Shown: positions 55,301-61,300 of the stretch, piece after piece
Layout of the letters: each line of letters starts with the position of its first letter
Numbering within the stretch: position 1 is the first letter of the stretch
Source: Siphonodentalium dalli
Lineage: Eukaryota; Mollusca; Scaphopoda; Gadilida; Siphonodentaliidae
Length of the DNA: 64,000 nucleotides
Assembly: GCA_032622095.1 (NCBI GenBank)
Contig: CP136069.1
Coordinates: forward strand, 166,092,394-166,156,393
Reading direction: 5' to 3'
Translations under genes and position numbers: made by a program
Notes under the pieces: model-generated
Databases searched by the model: none
Told to the model about the DNA's origin: nothing
Seen by the model: only the letters and a program-made list of their open reading frames with translations

Positions 55301-58300
55301 AATATAAAAGATGACACATTAAATGAGCCCTTGAAAGGGAAATAAGTTGTCCTGTTCACGGTTGATAATATATAAATATTTATGAGGAAGCATTGGCATT
55401 TGGCATGCCAACACATCATAGAGAACAGTTTCAAACTGTATGATGTTCCATGATTGTGAACGACAATTGCCTTTCAGCTTTGTCAGTTTTATGGTTCTTG
55501 TGATATTCCCGTTATATTTTTCCATTGGAAACTTACAATAACATCAACAGCCAAGCAAACGACATCATAACATCATTTAGCAGCGAAGACATTAATGGTT
55601 GTGAACACCCAGTTCATAAAATCATAAATGGGCTGGGGAATTGACATGAGGATTTAGCAATCATACCTTCAGGCCTTTATGTTCCCCAAATTCTAGTTGG
55701 TAAACACTGTGCCCAAAATATGGAAATGTGCCCAAAATAGATATGAGAAAGTAATTTTGTCATTGCATAGCTATGTGTATATATATTTGTAGTGCTGAGA
55801 TGTTGAAATGTTGAATTCGAAATTGATATCAACGAAAATTTATTGACAATTTAAAGTTTTTTGTCTCAATTTTTTTTATTTTATCGTCCTACCAGGCCTA
55901 ATTATTAGAGCTGAAATGGTTGACCCATTCTTCTAACCGGTTAACCATTGGGGTTAGCCGGATTTCAACCGGTTAACCGCTAATTTCTAGCGGACTTCTC
56001 TCAGACTAATTATGTCGACATTTGCCATGCTCCAGGGACAAACCTAGGTGAGAAATAGTAGCCGAAATAAAGACCTTATTCACGCCATTTAACAATATTC
56101 AAAAACATTTACTGTTCTTTTGCTGGCTCTCGTGATGGGGAGTGAGCAAGTGAAATGTGTGAATGGCAGGGGGATCGCTTATTTGCAATTGCCGGTGATC
56201 AGCATATGTTTGGGCATTTGTAAAATGAGTATCAATAGTATGGGTATTGGTAAAACGAGTAACAAAACTATATATTAAAGATCTGTAATATATCATTATC
56301 ATCATTGGTATATCCTCCAATGAATTATAAATACAGACTAGAAAGTAATAACTAATAACTATAGAACTAAAGGGAAGGTCAGCTAGGTCACAGTCCTATT
56401 CAGTATTCGAACTATTCGTCGTTTTTTTTCAAATTTCAACACGAAATAATACCGAGTCTGAGGGGTGTCAATCAGATGACAGATTCACTGACGTCATTGC
56501 TTTGAACTATCCCGCCTGGATACACAGTGACTGCCCACATGCTCTCGTTGGAAGATCAGAGAAAACTTCAAAGGCCGGAATTGATTGAAGGTCGCCAACA
56601 CGCTACTCAGTGTCTGAAACTTCCGCGTGCACCAATTAATGCTTGCATTGCACTCCACTATCGGTGGCACAGGGGTTAGTATTACTTTTGCATCATTTAT
56701 CTTAATATTTTGAGGGTACCAGGGCATTATTCACGTTCACATTCATTGACAGAGCAGGATGTGGTTTCATCCGGTTCATTTTTTTCTAACCGGTTATGTC
56801 GTTATCCGGATGCTAACCAGTTATCCGGCTGTCTGTTTCAGCTCTACTAATTATTGTTTGCTCGGATGTGTCCAAATTACTCTAATCTAAAAACCTGCAT
56901 AGTAGTCCCCTGCGAACCGTTCGAGGTTCGGTTCGATTCGAAACTGCCGTGATGATTCGGTCCGGTTCGAAACCTTAGACGGGATTCGTTTATATCGAAC
57001 CTTTTCGTCATGCTTTTCGTTAGTCCCGCAAAATGGGCATGTTTTGCGTATTAGTAATTGTTTATTGATTATATACAGTATATTAATTGGTTTACACACA
57101 ACTTACTATGATTTTATGTTTACATTGTTTACTTTGGACATAATTAAGTTTGTTTTATTCCCCATAATTTATAGTTTTACTAATAGACATAATTATACCT
57201 AATTAACGAGACAATAAGTTATAATTATTGATGACTACATAAATACAGAACGAACAAGCTTTTTTGAATTCCATAAACTTGCTGAAATAGGTATTTCCGG
57301 GCACCACTTCTGTATCTACAATTGGATTCAACCAATCATAGTGAGGAGAGGGTGTGGTCATTGGTTATCAGCACAAATGATTGACATTATTATGTTACCC
57401 GATGTGCTTTGTCTTTGACTGTGTGACACTTAAATTGCTACAGCACGACGTCTGCACGCTTTGATCTTTGTTGTGTGTTGTCGCAGAGTTATAGATTGAC
57501 GGTCGAGTGCTTTGATGTCTTGCAACAATTTAGCTGTCTCTTAATATTTACTGAGTGTCGTCATTACAATAATAATATGCCGTACGGGTACATCATTTAT
57601 TTACAAGAGAAAATTCCCCCTGCCCATTGCTTATTTGGGACCCTACTTTTATTACTTTTCCGATAAAAAATCGTACCGGTAAGTCACTTGCAAAATCAGA
57701 AAAGATCAGAACACAAAATGCGTAGATTTGAAACCAAAGTCGCGGACAAATAAACATCTCTATCTCCAATATAAAATATAATTCTGTGTTGTGTAATTAT
57801 CTTATAGTGTGGACGGGCAATACAATGTACTTAAATAAATTAAATAACCGTTGATTTTACTATAATAATGTCCACTAACTGTTCTGATTGTCCACTCTGA
57901 AATGAGTCTGCGACAACACACGGTCGGTGTTTGGGTTCGAGATTCGGTTCGATTCGAAACAGAGACGATGATTCGGTTTCAAGGTTCGGTTCGACCCAAA
58001 ATCTAAGGTTCGCAGTGCCCTACCTTATAGAGTTCTATCAGTTTCTTCTGTGCAAGGGATTCTTGTGTAGCTGCTTCTTCTATCTGGGATTGTTGATCAC
58101 GAGCCTGTAAAAATCCAAACACAGATAAATCAGCAATCATTTTCTTCAATGTAGTCATCTACTTAATGCTTTATGTCACTAGAGATCACAGAGATATGTT
58201 ACGACTTCATTTATGTTGCAATAAAGCTCAATAACTATCGACGTGTTGGAAAAAACATACCATAAAATTTTTGGAAATAAAATTAAAATTATTTTTTTGT

Positions 58301-61300
58301 CACAATGTCAAAAATCTAAATAAAACGTCCAATGCGGATTATTTATTTCAATGCAGCAGTGTCTACGACACAAATAATAACTTTTATTTGGTCTAACTTA
58401 TTGCTGAGATATTACTTACATCTTTGAGCTTATGAATGAGATTGTCCATGGTTTTAGTTTGCTTTGTGTTGATTTCTTTATGTGCTTCAAGTGTATCCTG
58501 AGCAATCTGCAGGTCCTCCGTCTTACTGTCAAGCTCAGTCTGAATCGCCAGTAAACCAGTCGACTGCAAAATAAACCAACATTAGGTTGCAGTAAGGATA
58601 TTGTACATTAGGCCAAAACAAAAAACATTCTGTTTCCGATAACATTAGGGAAATTTTCCAGACAGGCAGGGATTTTTTTTTTCTTCAAATTTTTAAAAAC
58701 ATTCAGCCGTAAGCGATATAATAGTGTTGTCACGGTCCCATGGAATATGGTAGACCCATGTGTATTGAAAATGAGCCAATCATTGGATAAAAACATATCC
58801 ATTGAATTAAATCACTCTGCAGTACGATCTCTACCAACATTGAGCTTAATAACTTGACTTATATTTGCTTTTGAGATTGGGAAAAATTATAAATATTCAC
58901 ATTGACACTCTAGCAGGTAACTATAGCCTAGCCTTCTGGAGAAAATTGAAAACAAAATTGAGGCAGGCAAGATAATCTCAGCCAGGCAGGGTTATCGGAA
59001 ACAATGTGGGTTTTCTTTTTGCCGTAGCCATTTCTATACTAAATATTCATTGATGAGTAGTTATCCCTAAGGAAATGTTTCAAACAATAAGTTCAAAAAT
59101 CCACCATAGGAACACTGAGGACCTCATTCTGCAAACGACAGATACACTATTTGCAGGCTTGTTATCCGTTACCTTTTCCTTTCTGACAAGTATAAGAGCC
59201 TGTGATTTCTCGAGGAGCTCATTATTCAAGAGTTCTATCTGCTGCTCAAAATGCTCTTTCTCCTGTTTGAGACATCGCTCCCTGAACTGAAACAATTAAG
59301 AAGATATAAAATTAGCACCTTTTTTCACTGAGGTCAATGAATCAACTCTAGTATGGGATAGCATGAGAAATGTGATCGTCATTAATCTAGAAGTGTAGAT
59401 ATTGTAATTGGCAGATCGTTTTGCCTGCATATATTTTCTACAAAAGCTGTCAAGTTATCAAACTCTCCAACTTCAAAAGCAATAGAAATTTATTGTGATC
59501 GTAAAAAAATACAATGGAGTCTTTAACCCTTTACCCAACAAACCGGCCAAATAAAGCTTCAACAGCCTAAAATATCTTCGGTCTGTCTCAATAGAACCAT
59601 ACAAATATGGATATCATTGTAACTGGCTCCTTGACCACATTGTGATAGTTACAGTTATGCCCTGTGCCAATGCATTCTCTTATATATGCGAGTCGACCAT
59701 AGGTCGCCTCGCATATATAAGAGAATGCATTGGCCTAAACAAAATCTTTTTTTAACACTTTTTACCATTTTTTCTTACATTCTTTAACAATTTTATAATT
59801 TTTAATGTGTTAAGCCAATGCATTCTCTTATATATGCGAGGCGACCTATGGTCGACTCGCATATATAAGAGAATGCATTGGCACAGGGCCGTTCTGTTGG
59901 GTAAAGGGTTAAATAAATAATCCACAGACTCTATATGTACCAGCTCAAACGATCAGAACTTATTTACAAATGAGTAACTGCAAATTTTGGAATATACAGT
60001 CTGTGCGTGATAGCATCCCTAAATTCACCCACTAGGGACCTCATTGTGGAAATGTCAAACACACTAAATTCAGGATTGGTCATCACAGACTAACAAAGTT
60101 ACAACAACAAAAGATTTAAATCTCACCTGTCTTGATACTTCTTCGCTTTCAATTTCTGACAATTTAGCAACAGCTTCAATTTTGTCACCATTAGCCTTGG
60201 TGAGTTTCTCTGAGAACTCTTTAACTTCATCTGGAATTTGTTAAATGAAAACGAAAGTACAGTAATGCCCTAAATAATGGACTCCTTAACCACAGCAGAA
60301 TTATAAGTAATTTTTCAGAAAATTACCCATAATTCTGCTGTGGTTAAGGAGTCCATTATTTAGGGCATTACTGTAAAGAGTACTGCTAATAACATATTAG
60401 GATATGGCAAAACATTGAACAAATATGGGTTGTTTCAAACTTCATTCAATATGCCAGGGTTTCTACCAGCGCAAATTCAACACTATTACTACCAAGTTCG
60501 AAACTACATGGAAGGGGAAAATGACCACGTGGCATTGTCAACAATGCCATAGGTTCGTCGGATTTTTATACCCAAATTACCCAATGCTAAACTGGCACAA
60601 AATGCAACATTACTACTGCCAAAGCTTTTTGTGAAAATGTTTTGGCTTTAAAGCTAACAATGTCCTGTTACTGACATTTTTTTGGAGCCACATTGATTTA
60701 GACATATTCAAAGAACAACACAAGCTAATTAACTAAAATAGTTATTCTAATATAATATAACAGTTTCTGTTGGGGAAAAATAACAACAATCGGTTTGTTC
60801 CGCATTATCTCTGAAATCTAATTTTCATTTAAGATTCATGTTTATTGAAAAGTAAATTTGGCTGATCCATGGATATTGCTAGGCCACAGCTTTCTTTTAT
60901 AAAAACCTTCCTTGTGACTCATATTGATCATGAATGTACTCTATTCAACTGACATTTTGTGAATGAATTCAACGACACTTCAACATTTCATGATGTGGGC
61001 AATTTTCTTTGATGGCAACAGTCTCTTTGATGTGATTGATTGGTTGGACTTTCGCCGACAAAGCGTTACCAAGGACTGTTTAGACAACTGTCCACGTGGC
61101 ATGTTCTACTGATCATGTCTTATTCAGGTATCAAGTGCATGATTCCTTGCAACCTGTTAATCATCAGTGTCAGTGGTCACCCTTCCTGTGGAAGAAGGGG
61201 ATTGGGCTCGATATCACACCCTTCTTTTAGATTTTAAGGTAGATATACACAGATATGTGCACACAGGTCATGAAAATATTTCATTCTCAGTTTTCAGATT

